The notes beneath the pieces are model-generated. The model worked only from the letters and a program-made list of their open reading frames with translations. It was not told the DNA's origin and ran no database searches. A program made the translations under genes and the position numbers. A stretch of 49,021 bases of DNA, from positions 535,145-584,165 of the forward strand of contig NZ_GG695970.1 of the NCBI RefSeq assembly GCF_000159955.1, read 5' to 3'. The stretch is from Paenibacillus sp. oral taxon 786 str. D14. GTDB lineage: Bacteria; Bacillota; Bacilli; Paenibacillales; Paenibacillaceae. This document shows positions 25,094 to 33,651 of this stretch, piece after piece (within the stretch, counting starts at the first letter, position 1; each line of letters starts with the position of its first letter).

Positions 25094-26321
25094 TTACGCC
25101 CAGTTCCCGTTGCGGAATACCGGCTCGATCGTCCCGTCGGCCAGCTCGCCGTCAATGTTGAGCTCGGCGGAGCCGATCATAAAGTCTACATGTGTTAGAC
25201 TGACGTTGGCTCCTCTAGCGAGCAGCTCTTCTTTGCTTAGCTTGGCGCCGTTTTCGATATTTACCGGATAAGCGCTGCCCAAGGCGAAATGGCAAGATGC
25301 GTTCTCGTCAATCCCGGTGTTATAAAAGATCCGGTTTAGTCTTGAGATCGGCGAGTCATGCGGCACCAGGGCGATTTCACCGAGATAATTGGCTCCCTCG
25401 TCTGTTTGGAGCAGGTTCTCCATATGCTCCCGTCCGGATTTGGCGTCGAAACTTACGACTTTACCATCCTTGAACGTCAGCGTTAAGCCTTCGACAAGTT
25501 GGCCGTTCAAATTCAGCGGCATTGTGCTGGCTACGGTCCCGTTCACCCCGGTACGGTGCGGCATCGAATAGATTTCCTCCGTCGGCATATTGGCGACAAA
25601 ATAGTTCCCCGCCTCATTGTAATCCCCTCCTCCCAGCCATAGATGGCCTTGGTAACTCGACTTGGAGATCGGTGCCCGGTGCGCGGTAATGCAGCTTTTT
25701 GTACCGTTTGGCATTCATATGCCCTTGCCGTTCTTTCAACTGCTGGATATGCTCGTGCCAGGCGGCTATCGGATCCACGCGGTCAACGCGGTTCATTTGA
25801 AAGACGGCTTCCCACATGGCCGGGATCCGCTGTTCTTCGGGCAAATCGGCAAACACTTTGTTTGCCCAAGCTTTCGTTGGTGCTTTGATCAGCGACCAGG
25901 TGATCCGGTTATTGCGTGTTTGGGCGGAATGCTTCTCCCGCGCTTTCGCTGCCGCTTTGACTGCGGTAGACACCTTGGCTGAAGGGATGCCCCGGAACAG
26001 CTCCGGATCCGGTACCTTAATCCGAAGGATCGCGCCGCCTTCCTCTCCGAACTGTTCCGCCATATCCGCGAGCCACTGCGGATAGTAGGACAAGGATTCG
26101 TCCGTGGCATGCTCGTAGCGGATGCGGGTAATTTGCTCGTCTTCCCAGTCGACGTGGACGTATTTGGCTCCGGCGTCGTAGGCTTTGGCCACCAGCAGGC
26201 GGGTGAAGTCCACCGTTTCCAGCGGTGCTGTCAGCATCAGGTTTTGGCCGGGCTGGATATTCACGCCGACCCGGATGACCAATTCGGCGTATTTTTCAAG
26301 AAGTACCTCGAAAGCTTCCAT
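25094..26321 (-). pseudogene. M29 family aminopeptidase (AmpS/aminopeptidase T-like), interrupted by a frameshift
   Basis: Two overlapping minus-strand frames together make one M29 metallopeptidase of normal length (about 409 residues). The N-terminal part (MEAFEVLLEKYAELVIRVGV onward, start ATG 26321 with GGAGG 9 bases upstream) runs to TDLQVELP. The C-terminal part resumes with GHLWLGGGDYNEAGN in another frame and holds the metal-ligand blocks (GEIALVPHDSPIS, HFALGSAYP, LTHVDFMIGS). The break is at about 25648-25653; a loss of two bases from a natural codon for K or E plus G would explain it. Either a recent mutation, which would remove the active site, or a sequencing error. The family cleaves N-terminal residues with two metal ions. 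Confidence 0.85.
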
Positions 26322-26509
26322 CAATGTAATCCTCCAGTATGCACAGTTTTTCAAACCAAACAAAACTTATTGTAGCACGAACCGGAGGGGAGTGAAAAAG
26401 AAAGAGCCGGAAAACTCAGGGGTTCCATCGCGGATATCCAATGGATTGTGCATGATTTGAGCTTTAGTTTCACATCCTAACCTCATCATTGCTTGAGGAG
26501 GAACTGAAC

Positions 26510-26779
26510 ATGGAAAATCCATTTTCCAGCATGCAATCTCAAAATCCGATTTCACTTGCACAGCAGTCGGTTAAAAAAGCGCATCGCGCAGTAACCCAAG
26601 CTCAATCGCATCCTCGTGAAGAAACGGTGGAGGGTGCCCGCAATGCGATCGAAAAAGCGGAAAACGCCATCGCCCAAACCGACGGCCGGATGAATCCCGA
26701 GCCGATGGAGCGGGCCAAAGAGGATCTAGCCGAGGACCAAGCGGCATTGGCGGAAGTGGAAAACCAATTACATTCTTGA
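26510..26779 (+). CDS. Small helical protein of unknown function
   Basis: An 89-residue hydrophilic protein that I do not recognise. ATG 26510 follows GAGGAGG with a 9-base gap. After a short N-terminus (MENPFSSMQSQNPIS) it consists of three similar stretches of about 22-25 residues, each Ala/Glu/Lys/Gln-rich and predicted helical: QQSVKKAHRAVTQAQ, VEGARNAIEKAENAIAQ and MERAKEDLAEDQAALAEVE, separated by HPREE and DGRMNPEP turns. This suggests a small three-helix bundle or coiled coil. It has no signal peptide or membrane helix. It is a single-gene transcript closed by its own terminator. A spore or stress role is possible but not shown. Confidence 0.75.
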   Translation: MENPFSSMQSQNPISLAQQSVKKAHRAVTQAQSHPREETVEGARNAIEKAENAIAQTDGRMNPEPMERAKEDLAEDQAALAEVENQLHS

Positions 26780-26795
26780 AGAACTGGTGTATGGG

Positions 26796-26846
26796 AAAAA
26801 AGCCGGTGGTGTACCCCTGATAAGATGGGGACGGACCGGCTTTTTG
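26796..26846 (+). terminator. Rho-independent terminator after the small helical protein
   Basis: AAAAAGCCGGT at 26797-26807 pairs with ACCGGCTTTTT at 26835-26845, with an inner ACCCC/GGGG pairing. The A-rich 5' arm makes it potentially bidirectional. Confidence 0.88.
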
Positions 26847-26907
26847 GTTGTTATGAAGGGAGGGGGGCGCCCTCCAGCGATAGATGTTTTATCCCCGAAG
26901 CGGAAAA

Positions 26908-27083
26908 CTGTAAAAGTGCAGGTATTTTCGAGAATATCTCGATTTTGCGGGCAAAGCCTGCAAAAGTACAGTTATTTTTCGCGATATTGCTCAGATTGGG
27001 GAATTTGGCGCAAAAAGCCTGCACTTTTGCAGGAATTTCTGAGGCAACGGCGATTTGCCCCTATAAAAACTGTATTTTTGCAG
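26908..27083. repeat. Four copies of the CTGCAAAAGTGCAG-type intergenic element
   Basis: Copies are CTGTAAAAGTGCAG (26908-26921), CTGCAAAAGTACAG (26958-26971), and inverted CTGCACTTTTGCAG (27019-27032) and CTGTATTTTTGCAG (27070-27083), spaced 50, 61 and 51 bases. Two face each way, so opposite copies could form hairpins about 47-160 bases apart. The same family lies at 6143-6269. The whole stretch from 26847 to 27196 holds no gene that I can support. Confidence 0.78.
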
Positions 27084-27196
27084 TTATATGATGAGTAAGT
27101 GCGTGAATAATTGAGTCGAGTGGGGTCGTGCGATCATATTATAATTTACGTAATAAATATTATGTTTACTAATGGTGATTGCCGTACTATACCTAA

Positions 27197-27283
27197 TCGA
27201 ACACAGTATGTGCTAGAAACAGCGTATGACTAGAAACAGCCTATGTCTTATAAACAACCCATGTCCTAGAAACAACCTAACTC
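27197..27283. repeat. Five degenerate tandem copies of a 17-base unit
   Basis: Units start at 27197, 27214, 27231, 27249 and 27267, with a consensus near TAGAAACAGCCTATGTC; two single bases are inserted between units. TAG-A-ACA resembles the CTAGTACACG core of the nine-copy array at 6312-6463. It ends just before the promoter region of the AraC-family gene. Confidence 0.7.
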
Positions 27284-27288
27284 GATGA

Positions 27289-27316
27289 TATAATCTAATT
27301 CAAATAGATTAGATTA
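27289..27316 (+). promoter_or_regulatory. Putative promoter -10 and operator dyad for the AraC-family gene
   Basis: TATAAT at 27289-27294 overlaps an inverted repeat, TAATCTAAT (27291-27299) with ATTAGATTA (27308-27316), 8 bases apart. A good -35 box is not visible, which would fit an activator-dependent promoter. The target of the dyad is inferred only from position. Confidence 0.45.
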
Positions 27317-27348
27317 CCGAAATTGAAGCGAGTAAAGAGGGATGGATC

Positions 27349-28203
27349 ATGGGAGCGATTTTTCATTATAATCCGGATCGGCCGTTTCGCGAGTCACCGG
27401 ACTTGTATTTGTGTTATTGGGGAAAAGAACGGTGCGCTCCGCTTCATTCCTTTGGCCCGGGTGTCCGTGATATCTACAAAATTCACTTTATCCATTCAGG
27501 ACGAGGGATTGTGAAAGTTGAGGGAGAAACCTTCGAGCTGACCGGCGGGCAAGCTTTTCTCGCTTATCCTGAACGGGTCATCTTCTATCAAGCGGATGAG
27601 GTGGACCCTTGGACGTATTCCTGGATCGGCTTCAACGGGGAACAGGTGGCGGAGATTTTAAGCCGTACCCGGTTGACCCCGGCATCGCCTGTACTTCCCA
27701 TGGATACGCATTTGATGCCGCAACTGTATGAGTTGCTTAACGAAGCAGAGGAATCGAATACGACGCGCGATTTGCGCCTGCAAACGTTGCTGTATGAGTT
27801 TATGACCCTGCTGGTGGAGCTTGTCCCTGCATCAGGGGATGCGGATTCGACAAGGACGCAAGCCAAGGATGCGTACATTCATCGTTGCCTTGATTTTCTG
27901 CACAGTCATTATAGTGAGGAAATGAGCGTCGGCCAGCTGGCTGCGATCGTCGGTCTGGATCGGAAATACTTATCGTCTTTATTTAAGCGGGCTACCGGAA
28001 TGCCGCCTCAGCAATACTTGCTGAAGTATCGAATGGAGAAAGCCTGCGCCCTGCTGCGCAACGGTCATTATTCCATCGCGGAAGTGGCGCGTTCTGTGGG
28101 TTATCAGGATGCTTTATTGTTCTCCAAAATGTTCAAAAAAACGGTAGGCACCTCGCCTTCCGACTACCGCGAGCAATGGCAAAAATCAGACATTATGCCA
28201 TAG
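27349..28203 (+). CDS. AraC family transcriptional regulator with cupin sensor domain
   Basis: A 284-residue regulator. The N-terminal AraC-type ligand-binding cupin (about residues 15-150) includes IYKIHFIHSGRGIVKVEGET and GGQAFLAYPERVIFYQADE. Two helix-turn-helix units form the C-terminus: MSVGQLAAIVGLDRKYLSSL near residue 195 and YSIAEVARSVGYQDALLFSK near residue 245, ending in the family signature FKKTVGTSPSDYR. AGAGGG precedes the ATG. It is followed on the same strand by an aldo/keto reductase, a plausible target. The inducer is unknown; relatives often sense arabinose, melibiose or similar sugars. Confidence 0.92.
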   Translation: MGAIFHYNPDRPFRESPDLYLCYWGKERCAPLHSFGPGVRDIYKIHFIHSGRGIVKVEGETFELTGGQAFLAYPERVIFYQADEVDPWTYSWIGFNGEQVAEILSRTRLTPASPVLPMDTHLMPQLYELLNEAEESNTTRDLRLQTLLYEFMTLLVELVPASGDADSTRTQAKDAYIHRCLDFLHSHYSEEMSVGQLAAIVGLDRKYLSSLFKRATGMPPQQYLLKYRMEKACALLRNGHYSIAEVARSVGYQDALLFSKMFKKTVGTSPSDYREQWQKSDIMP

Positions 28204-28284
28204 AGATCATCCATGCTGATATAGGTAAGTCGCTCCCCGTGCATTATATTGGACATATATAGACTGAAGGAGGGACAAGCATTA

Positions 28285-29274
28285 ATGTATCAAGCAGCTG
28301 ATAATCGATACGAAACGATGACATACCACCGTTCGGGCCGGAGTGGGTTGAAACTTCCAGCCATTTCACTGGGCCTATGGCATAATTTTGGGGGCATCGA
28401 TGTGCTCGAGAATGGGCGCGCCATGTTGCGCAGAGCCTTCGACCTTGGGATCACCCATTTCGATTTAGCGAACAACTATGGACCGCCGCCAGGCTCGGCC
28501 GAGGAAGCGTTCGGACGGGTGCTGCGTGAAGATCTGCGTCCGTATCGCGATGAGCTGATCATCTCGACGAAAGCGGGATATTATATGTGGCCGGGGCCGT
28601 ATGGGGAATGGGGATCCAAAAAATATCTGGTCTCAAGTCTCGATCAAAGCCTTAAGCGAATGGGGCTGGAGTATGTGGATATTTTCTATCATCATCGTCC
28701 CGATCCGGACACGCCGCTGGAAGAAACGATGGCCGCGCTTGATCTCATCGTACGACAAGGGAAAGCACTGTATGTGGGGTTGTCCAACTATCGTCCGGAA
28801 GAGACGCGCGAAGCGTCCCGAATCTTAAAACAGCTGGGCACCCCGGCGGTGATTCATCAGCCGAACTATTCGATGATGAACCGCTGGATCGAAGAAGGGT
28901 TGCTGGATGTCTTGGAGGAAGAAGGCATCGGCTCGATCGTGTTCTCCCCGCTGGAGAAAGGCATCCTGACCGACCGCTACCTGAACGGAATCGCCCCGGA
29001 TTCCCGCGCTGCCGGTCCTAGCGTGTTCCTTCGTCCGGAGGATGTAAACGAAGAGCGAATTGCCAAAGTCAAGCAGCTGAACGAACTGGCCGCCGCAAGA
29101 GGGCAGAAGCTCTCGCAAATGGCCTTGGCCTGGGTGCTGCGAGACGGTAGAGTGACATCCGCACTGATCGGCGCCAGCAAAGTGAGCCAAATCGAGGATG
29201 CGGTTGGCGCATTGGCGAATCGGTCGTTTACTCAAGAGGAGTTGCGCAAGATCGACGAAATTTTAGGTTTTTAA
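28285..29274 (+). CDS. Aldo/keto reductase, YghZ/MgrA-like (L-glyceraldehyde 3-phosphate reductase family)
   Basis: A 329-residue NADPH-dependent aldo/keto reductase of the AKR14/YghZ type. The catalytic tetrad is visible as D in FDLANNYG, the Y of the same motif, K in ISTKAGYY and H in IFYHHRPDP. YYMWPGPYGEWGSKKYL and SPLEKGILTDRYLNG are characteristic of the YghZ group, which reduces L-glyceraldehyde 3-phosphate and methylglyoxal. The C-terminal SALIGASKVSQIEDA binds the cofactor phosphate. ATG 28285 is chosen, with AGGAGGG about 10 bases upstream. It follows the AraC gene by 81 bases with no terminator between, so they may be co-transcribed. Confidence 0.93.
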   Translation: MYQAADNRYETMTYHRSGRSGLKLPAISLGLWHNFGGIDVLENGRAMLRRAFDLGITHFDLANNYGPPPGSAEEAFGRVLREDLRPYRDELIISTKAGYYMWPGPYGEWGSKKYLVSSLDQSLKRMGLEYVDIFYHHRPDPDTPLEETMAALDLIVRQGKALYVGLSNYRPEETREASRILKQLGTPAVIHQPNYSMMNRWIEEGLLDVLEEEGIGSIVFSPLEKGILTDRYLNGIAPDSRAAGPSVFLRPEDVNEERIAKVKQLNELAAARGQKLSQMALAWVLRDGRVTSALIGASKVSQIEDAVGALANRSFTQEELRKIDEILGF

Positions 29275-29287
29275 ATCATTTTCGCAG

Positions 29288-29323
29288 GCGTCGCCCGAAG
29301 GACTTTCGGGACGGCGCTTTTTT
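29288..29323 (+). terminator. Rho-independent terminator after the aldo/keto reductase
   Basis: Bases 29288-29299 pair with 29305-29317 (GCCCGAA core with TTTCGGG) with one bulged A, followed by TTTTTT. Confidence 0.85.
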
Positions 29324-29448
29324 CTACTAAATTTCCCCGCCGTATTGAGCTTTACCCTGCTTAACCAGTATAATAGGTCGAGTGTACCCTTTGATAACCA
29401 TCCGAATGTTTTTAACCATAATTCATATAGAAAAGGTGTTAAATCTCC

Positions 29449-31005
29449 ATGAGTATTTTAAATGTAGAGCGGCTGAGTCACGGATTTGGGGACCGGGCTA
29501 TTTTTAACGATGTATCCTTTCGCTTGTTAAAAGGCGAGCATGTTGGCTTAGTGGGGGCCAACGGTGAAGGTAAATCGACGTTCATGAACATCATTACGGG
29601 CAAGCTGCAGCCGGACGAAGGCAAAATCGAGTGGGCTAGACGCACACGCGTTGGCTATCTCGATCAGCATGCCGTGCTGGAGAAAGGAATGACGATCCGC
29701 GACGTACTGCGCGGGGCGTTTCAATATCTGTTCGATTTGGAACAGGAAATGAACGAGATGTACGCCAAAATGGGGGATGTGTCGCCGGAAGAGTTGGAGC
29801 AGCTGCTGGAGGACGTAGGTACGATTCAAGACACGCTCACGAATCAGGATTTCTATCTCATCGATGCCAAGATTGAGGAAACCGCTCGGGGCTTGGGCTT
29901 GACGGATATCGGGCTCGAAAGAGACGTTAACGACCTCAGCGGGGGTCAGCGGACGAAGGTATTGTTGGCCAAGCTCTTACTGGAGAAACCAGACATTCTG
30001 CTGCTAGACGAACCTACCAACTATTTGGACGAGCAGCATATCGAATGGCTGAAGCGGTATTTGCAAGAATATGAGAACGCGTTTATTCTCATTTCGCACG
30101 ATATCCCGTTCCTGAATAGCGTCATCAACCTGATTTACCACATGGAAAATCAAGAGCTGAACCGTTACGTCGGTGATTATGATAACTTCTTGCAGGTGTA
30201 TGAGGCAAAAAAACAGCAGTTAGAGTCGGCATACAAACGCCAGCAACAGGAGATCGCCGATCTCAAAGACTTCGTGGCACGCAACAAGGCGAGCGTGGCA
30301 ACGCGGAACATGGCGATGTCCCGCCAGAAGAAGCTGGACAAGATGGAAATTATCGAGTTGGCCAAAGAAAAACCGAAACCGCAATTTAATTTCAAAGATG
30401 CTCGGACATCTGGCAAGTTGATTTTTGAAACGAAGGACCTGGTTATCGGTTACGACTCACCTTTATCGAAGCCGCTGAATCTAAGAATGGAACGCGGGCA
30501 AAAAATCGCCCTCGTCGGCGCAAACGGTATCGGGAAAACCACGCTGCTTCGCAGCATCCTGGGACAAATTCCGGCAATCTCCGGCTCAGTGCATCTCGGT
30601 GACCTTCTGGAAATCGGCTACTTTGAGCAGGAGATGAAGGATGCCAATTACAATACGTGCATCGAGGAAATCTGGAACGAGTTCCCGTCGTTTACGCAGT
30701 TTGAGGTTCGTGCTGCTCTAGCGAAATGCGGCCTGACGACGAAGCATATCGAAAGCAAAATCGCCGTCTTGAGCGGGGGCGAGAAAGCGAAGGTACGCCT
30801 GTGCAAGCTAATTAACCGAGAAACGAACTTGCTCGTGCTCGACGAACCAACAAACCATTTGGACGTCGATGCCAAGGATGAGTTGAAGCGTGCGCTTAAA
30901 GCCTACAAAGGCAGTATTCTGTTAATCTCCCACGAACCGGAATTTTACCGCGACGTTGTCACGGAGACGTGGAACTGTGAATCTTGGACGACCAAGATGA
31001 TCTAA
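29449..31005 (+). CDS. ABC-F family ATPase (YkpA/YbiT-like translation factor)
   Basis: A 518-residue soluble protein with two ABC cassettes and no membrane part. Cassette 1 has Walker A GANGEGKST, signature LSGGQRTKV and Walker B ILLLDEPTN. Cassette 2 has GANGIGKTT, LSGGEKAKV and LLVLDEPTN. The linker between them (about residues 245-325) is rich in Lys, Gln and Glu and corresponds to the P-site tRNA interaction motif of ABC-F proteins acting on ribosomes. Overall it resembles YkpA/YbiT more than known drug-resistance members, so a housekeeping translation role is likely. The ATG has AAAGGTG upstream. It is a single-gene unit. Confidence 0.93.
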   Translation: MSILNVERLSHGFGDRAIFNDVSFRLLKGEHVGLVGANGEGKSTFMNIITGKLQPDEGKIEWARRTRVGYLDQHAVLEKGMTIRDVLRGAFQYLFDLEQEMNEMYAKMGDVSPEELEQLLEDVGTIQDTLTNQDFYLIDAKIEETARGLGLTDIGLERDVNDLSGGQRTKVLLAKLLLEKPDILLLDEPTNYLDEQHIEWLKRYLQEYENAFILISHDIPFLNSVINLIYHMENQELNRYVGDYDNFLQVYEAKKQQLESAYKRQQQEIADLKDFVARNKASVATRNMAMSRQKKLDKMEIIELAKEKPKPQFNFKDARTSGKLIFETKDLVIGYDSPLSKPLNLRMERGQKIALVGANGIGKTTLLRSILGQIPAISGSVHLGDLLEIGYFEQEMKDANYNTCIEEIWNEFPSFTQFEVRAALAKCGLTTKHIESKIAVLSGGEKAKVRLCKLINRETNLLVLDEPTNHLDVDAKDELKRALKAYKGSILLISHEPEFYRDVVTETWNCESWTTKMI

Positions 31006-31076
31006 TCTAGTCGTAATCTAGCAATTTAGGGTTGCCTCAGGTATAATTGGTTTAAATTTGAAATCGAGGTGATCCG

Positions 31077-31493
31077 ATGGCCGTAAGCTTGAGTAATATT
31101 TTTGTAAACCTTCCCGTAAAAGATTTGCAGAGATCGATGAATTTCTTTCAATCTATTGGCTTTGAGTTTAACCCGCAATTTTCCGATGAGAAGGCGGCTT
31201 GTTTGGTGATTGGACCGAATATTTTCGCCATGCTGCTGACGGAGGAGTACTTCAAATCGTTTACGAAGAAAGAAATTCCGGATACCACGGGCCAATCGGA
31301 GGTTATCGTCGCCTTGTCGGCCGAGAGCCGTGACCAAGTGGACCAAATCGTGAACAAAGCGCTCGCCTCGGGCGGGAAGCCTTACAGCGATCCGGTTGAC
31401 CATGGTTTTATGTATACCTGGAGCTTCCAGGATCCTGACAGCCATCTCTGGGAAATCGTATTTATGGATTCAAGCGCTGTGCCATCGGAATAA
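31077..31493 (+). CDS. VOC family protein (glyoxalase/bleomycin-resistance fold)
   Basis: A 138-residue protein with the two beta-alpha-beta-beta-beta units of the vicinal-oxygen-chelate fold. NIFVNLPVKDLQRSMNFFQS opens the first unit and EVIVALSAESRDQVDQIVNK the second; the end FQDPDSHLWEIVFMD is the typical last strand with the conserved glutamate. It resembles the PhnB/YaeR-like lactoylglutathione-lyase-like group with unknown substrate. GAGGTG precedes the ATG. A strong terminator follows directly. Confidence 0.9.
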   Translation: MAVSLSNIFVNLPVKDLQRSMNFFQSIGFEFNPQFSDEKAACLVIGPNIFAMLLTEEYFKSFTKKEIPDTTGQSEVIVALSAESRDQVDQIVNKALASGGKPYSDPVDHGFMYTWSFQDPDSHLWEIVFMDSSAVPSE

Positions 31494-31506
31494 AGAAGTA
31501 TCATCC

Positions 31507-31538
31507 AATGCCCTATGTGAATCACATAGGGCATTTTT
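31507..31538 (+). terminator. Rho-independent terminator after the VOC protein
   Basis: TGCCCTATGTGA at 31509-31520 is the inverse of TCACATAGGGCA at 31522-31533, followed by TTTTT. Confidence 0.9.
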
Positions 31539-31646
31539 GCAATCTTGCGGGTTCATCCACAGCCATTTAAGCGTACAGCATTCATTGCCGCCAACTAAGT
31601 TGTTGGTTATAATAGTTGGGTAGATTATTAAGAAAGTGGGAAGAGT

Positions 31647-32369
31647 ATGGGCCGCAAATGGAATAATATTAAAGAGAAAAAGGCTTCGAAAGACGCGAAC
31701 ACTAGTCGAATCTACGCGAAGTTCGGCGTTGAGATTTATGTTGCCGCCAAGAAAGGCGAGCCGGATCCGGAATCGAACCGCGCTTTGAAGGTCGTTCTTG
31801 AACGGGCGAAAACGTACAATGTACCGAAAGCGATCATTGACCGGGCTCTCGATAAGGCGAAGGGCGCTACGGATGAAGTATATCAAGAGTTGCGTTATGA
31901 AGGCTTTGGCCCTAACGGCGCGATGGTCATTGTAGATACATTAACGAATAACGTAAACCGTACTGCACCAGAAGTACGCTCCGCATTTAACAAGAACGGC
32001 GGAAACATGGGCGTAAGCGGATCGGTTTCTTATATGTTTGACGAAACAGCCGTCATCGGGATGGAAGGCAAATCGATTGACGAAGTGTTTGAAATCTTGA
32101 TGGAAGCCGATCTTGAGGTGCGGGATATCATCGAAGAGGACGAGTCGGTGATCGTTTATGCCGAACCCGATCAATTCCATGCCGTTCAAGAAGCGCTCAA
32201 GAACTCCGGGGTTACGGAGTTTACGGTAGCGGAACTGACGATGCTGCCTCAAAACTATGTCACTTTGCCGAGCAAGGAAGTGGAAGCGCAGTTCGAGAAG
32301 TTGATCGACGCGCTGGAGGATCTGGAGGACGTGCAGCAGGTTTATCACAATGTGGAATTTTCGGATTAA
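31647..32369 (+). CDS. YebC/PmpR family protein (YeeN-like)
   Basis: A 240-residue protein of the YebC family, of standard length, opening [20 protein letters not shown] as in the YeeN subgroup of Bacillales. Conserved blocks are [55 protein letters not shown] and [14 protein letters not shown]. The family was annotated as a DNA-binding regulator; work on YebC and YeeN now supports a role in ribosome function, helping translation of proline-rich stretches. GTGGGAAG precedes the ATG. It is transcribed alone and ends in a terminator. Confidence 0.95.
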   Translation: MGRKWNNIKEKKASKDANTSRIYAKFGVEIYVAAKKGEPDPESNRALKVVLERAKTYNVPKAIIDRALDKAKGATDEVYQELRYEGFGPNGAMVIVDTLTNNVNRTAPEVRSAFNKNGGNMGVSGSVSYMFDETAVIGMEGKSIDEVFEILMEADLEVRDIIEEDESVIVYAEPDQFHAVQEALKNSGVTEFTVAELTMLPQNYVTLPSKEVEAQFEKLIDALEDLEDVQQVYHNVEFSD

Positions 32370-32391
32370 GCCCTCGGACGAGGCGATGAAC

Positions 32392-32431
32392 AACGGGCTG
32401 ATAAGAAGGACTCTTCTTTCAGCCCGTTTTT
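32392..32431 (+). terminator. Rho-independent terminator after the YebC-family gene
   Basis: AACGGGCTGA (32392-32401) pairs with TCAGCCCGTT (32419-32428), with inner AAGAAG/CTTCTT pairing and a T tract to 32431. Confidence 0.9.
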
Positions 32432-32531
32432 GGTTGTCTTTCGTCAAACACGAAACGATTTATTAACACTGAAATCGCCCAACGACATAATATACATTAC
32501 TGTTTAGGAAGCAGGTAGGAAGGGGCTTTGT

Positions 32532-33584
32532 ATGACAAGCTGGAATTTGGCTGGACTGCGAACGCAGCAGGCGTTGTCCCGTTATTCGACTTATGAAATC
32601 GGGGGAGAGGCCCGGTTTGTGGGAACGCCTCATTCAGTAGAGCAGTTGCAAGAGTTGCTGGAATTGGCGTATCGCCGCGGCATATCACCGATCTTTTTTG
32701 GCGGAGGATCCAATTTGCTGTTTCCCGATCAGCCGGATCCCGATGCATTGTTTCTGACAACTCGGGAAATGGTTGAGGTGAAGCTCGAGGGCGATCGGCT
32801 TTACGTCTCGGCTGGGGTGCCGATGTCGATGTTGGCCGTGATCGGGTATGGCTTGGGGATTGCTGATTTTGATTTTACCTTTTTGCTGCCGGGAACGGTG
32901 GGCGGTGGGATTTATATGAATGCCAAATATTTTGACCGTCATATCAGCGATACGTTGGTCAATGTTCATTATATCGATTGTAGGCAGCCCGGCACCATTC
33001 AAACCATCAGCCGCGAGGCGTGCGAATTTGGGTATAAACAATCGGTGTTCCAACGCAATCGAACCCGCTGGTTCATCGTTGGCGCTGAGTTTAAGCTCAG
33101 TTCAACCACTCAGGCTACCGCTTTGACGTCGATCCCGGAGCTGGCTGCGCTTCAGGAAGGAAAACTGCCATCTCATCGATTACCGGAGTTTGCTTCGCAC
33201 TTCATCACATGGCTGGAGGCAAAGGAAGGGACAGGGGAAAAAGACCCTAAGCTAACTCCGATGCGAAAAATCATTCAGGACCGCGTAGGGAAGATGCATT
33301 TCTCGTATCCTTCCTGCGGATCGGTGTTCAAAAATAACTATTCCGTTGGCGAGCCGATTGGTGCACTAGCGGACCGTCTCAACTTAAAAGGGGTTCAGCG
33401 CGGCAATGCCCGGATTTCGCCCGTTCACGGCAATGTGATTCAAAATGTGGGTGGGGCGACCGCGGCGGATGTCATTGAATTAATTCGTCATGTACAGGAC
33501 GCCTTTGATCGGCATTATGGTTTTGTTCCTGAACCGGAGGTCGTGATCATTGAAGGTCAGGCCACTTTACTTCAACATGAATAA
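32532..33584 (+). CDS. Divergent UDP-N-acetylmuramate dehydrogenase (MurB-like flavoprotein)
   Basis: A 350-residue MurB-family protein. It has the FAD-binding block PIFFGGGSNLLF, then FLLPGTVGGGIYMNAKYF (usual form PGSVGGAVYMNA), the catalytic-serine motif YPSCGSVFKN, GGATAADVIELI and the terminal EPEVVIIEG with the expected glutamate. Two departures are clear: about 40 extra residues between the FAD domain and YPSCGSVFKN (around LPSHRLPEFASHFITWLEAK), and NARISPVHGNVIQN in place of the usual GAQVSEKHAGFIVN. It may therefore be a second, specialised MurB homologue and not the essential cell-wall enzyme. AGGAAGGGG precedes the start. No cell-wall or division genes surround it. Confidence 0.88.
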   Translation: MTSWNLAGLRTQQALSRYSTYEIGGEARFVGTPHSVEQLQELLELAYRRGISPIFFGGGSNLLFPDQPDPDALFLTTREMVEVKLEGDRLYVSAGVPMSMLAVIGYGLGIADFDFTFLLPGTVGGGIYMNAKYFDRHISDTLVNVHYIDCRQPGTIQTISREACEFGYKQSVFQRNRTRWFIVGAEFKLSSTTQATALTSIPELAALQEGKLPSHRLPEFASHFITWLEAKEGTGEKDPKLTPMRKIIQDRVGKMHFSYPSCGSVFKNNYSVGEPIGALADRLNLKGVQRGNARISPVHGNVIQNVGGATAADVIELIRHVQDAFDRHYGFVPEPEVVIIEGQATLLQHE

Positions 33585-33598
33585 ACGTTCATTACTTC

Positions 33599-33642
33599 AA
33601 AGCCCGTCTCCGGCAGTCGCCGGGACGGGCTTGTTCTTTTTC
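33599..33642 (+). terminator. Terminator between convergent MurB-like and IclR genes
   Basis: AAGCCCGTC-TCCGGC pairs with GCCGGG-ACGGGCTT (33600-33632), followed by TTGTTCTTTTT. It may serve both convergent genes. Confidence 0.75.
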
Positions 33643-33651
33643 AAATATGAA

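Noticed and set aside
25060..25100. Short TACGCC-like direct repeats after the MerR-family gene
   Set aside because: Only a few imperfect copies over 30 bases, at the end of a coding region; could be chance.
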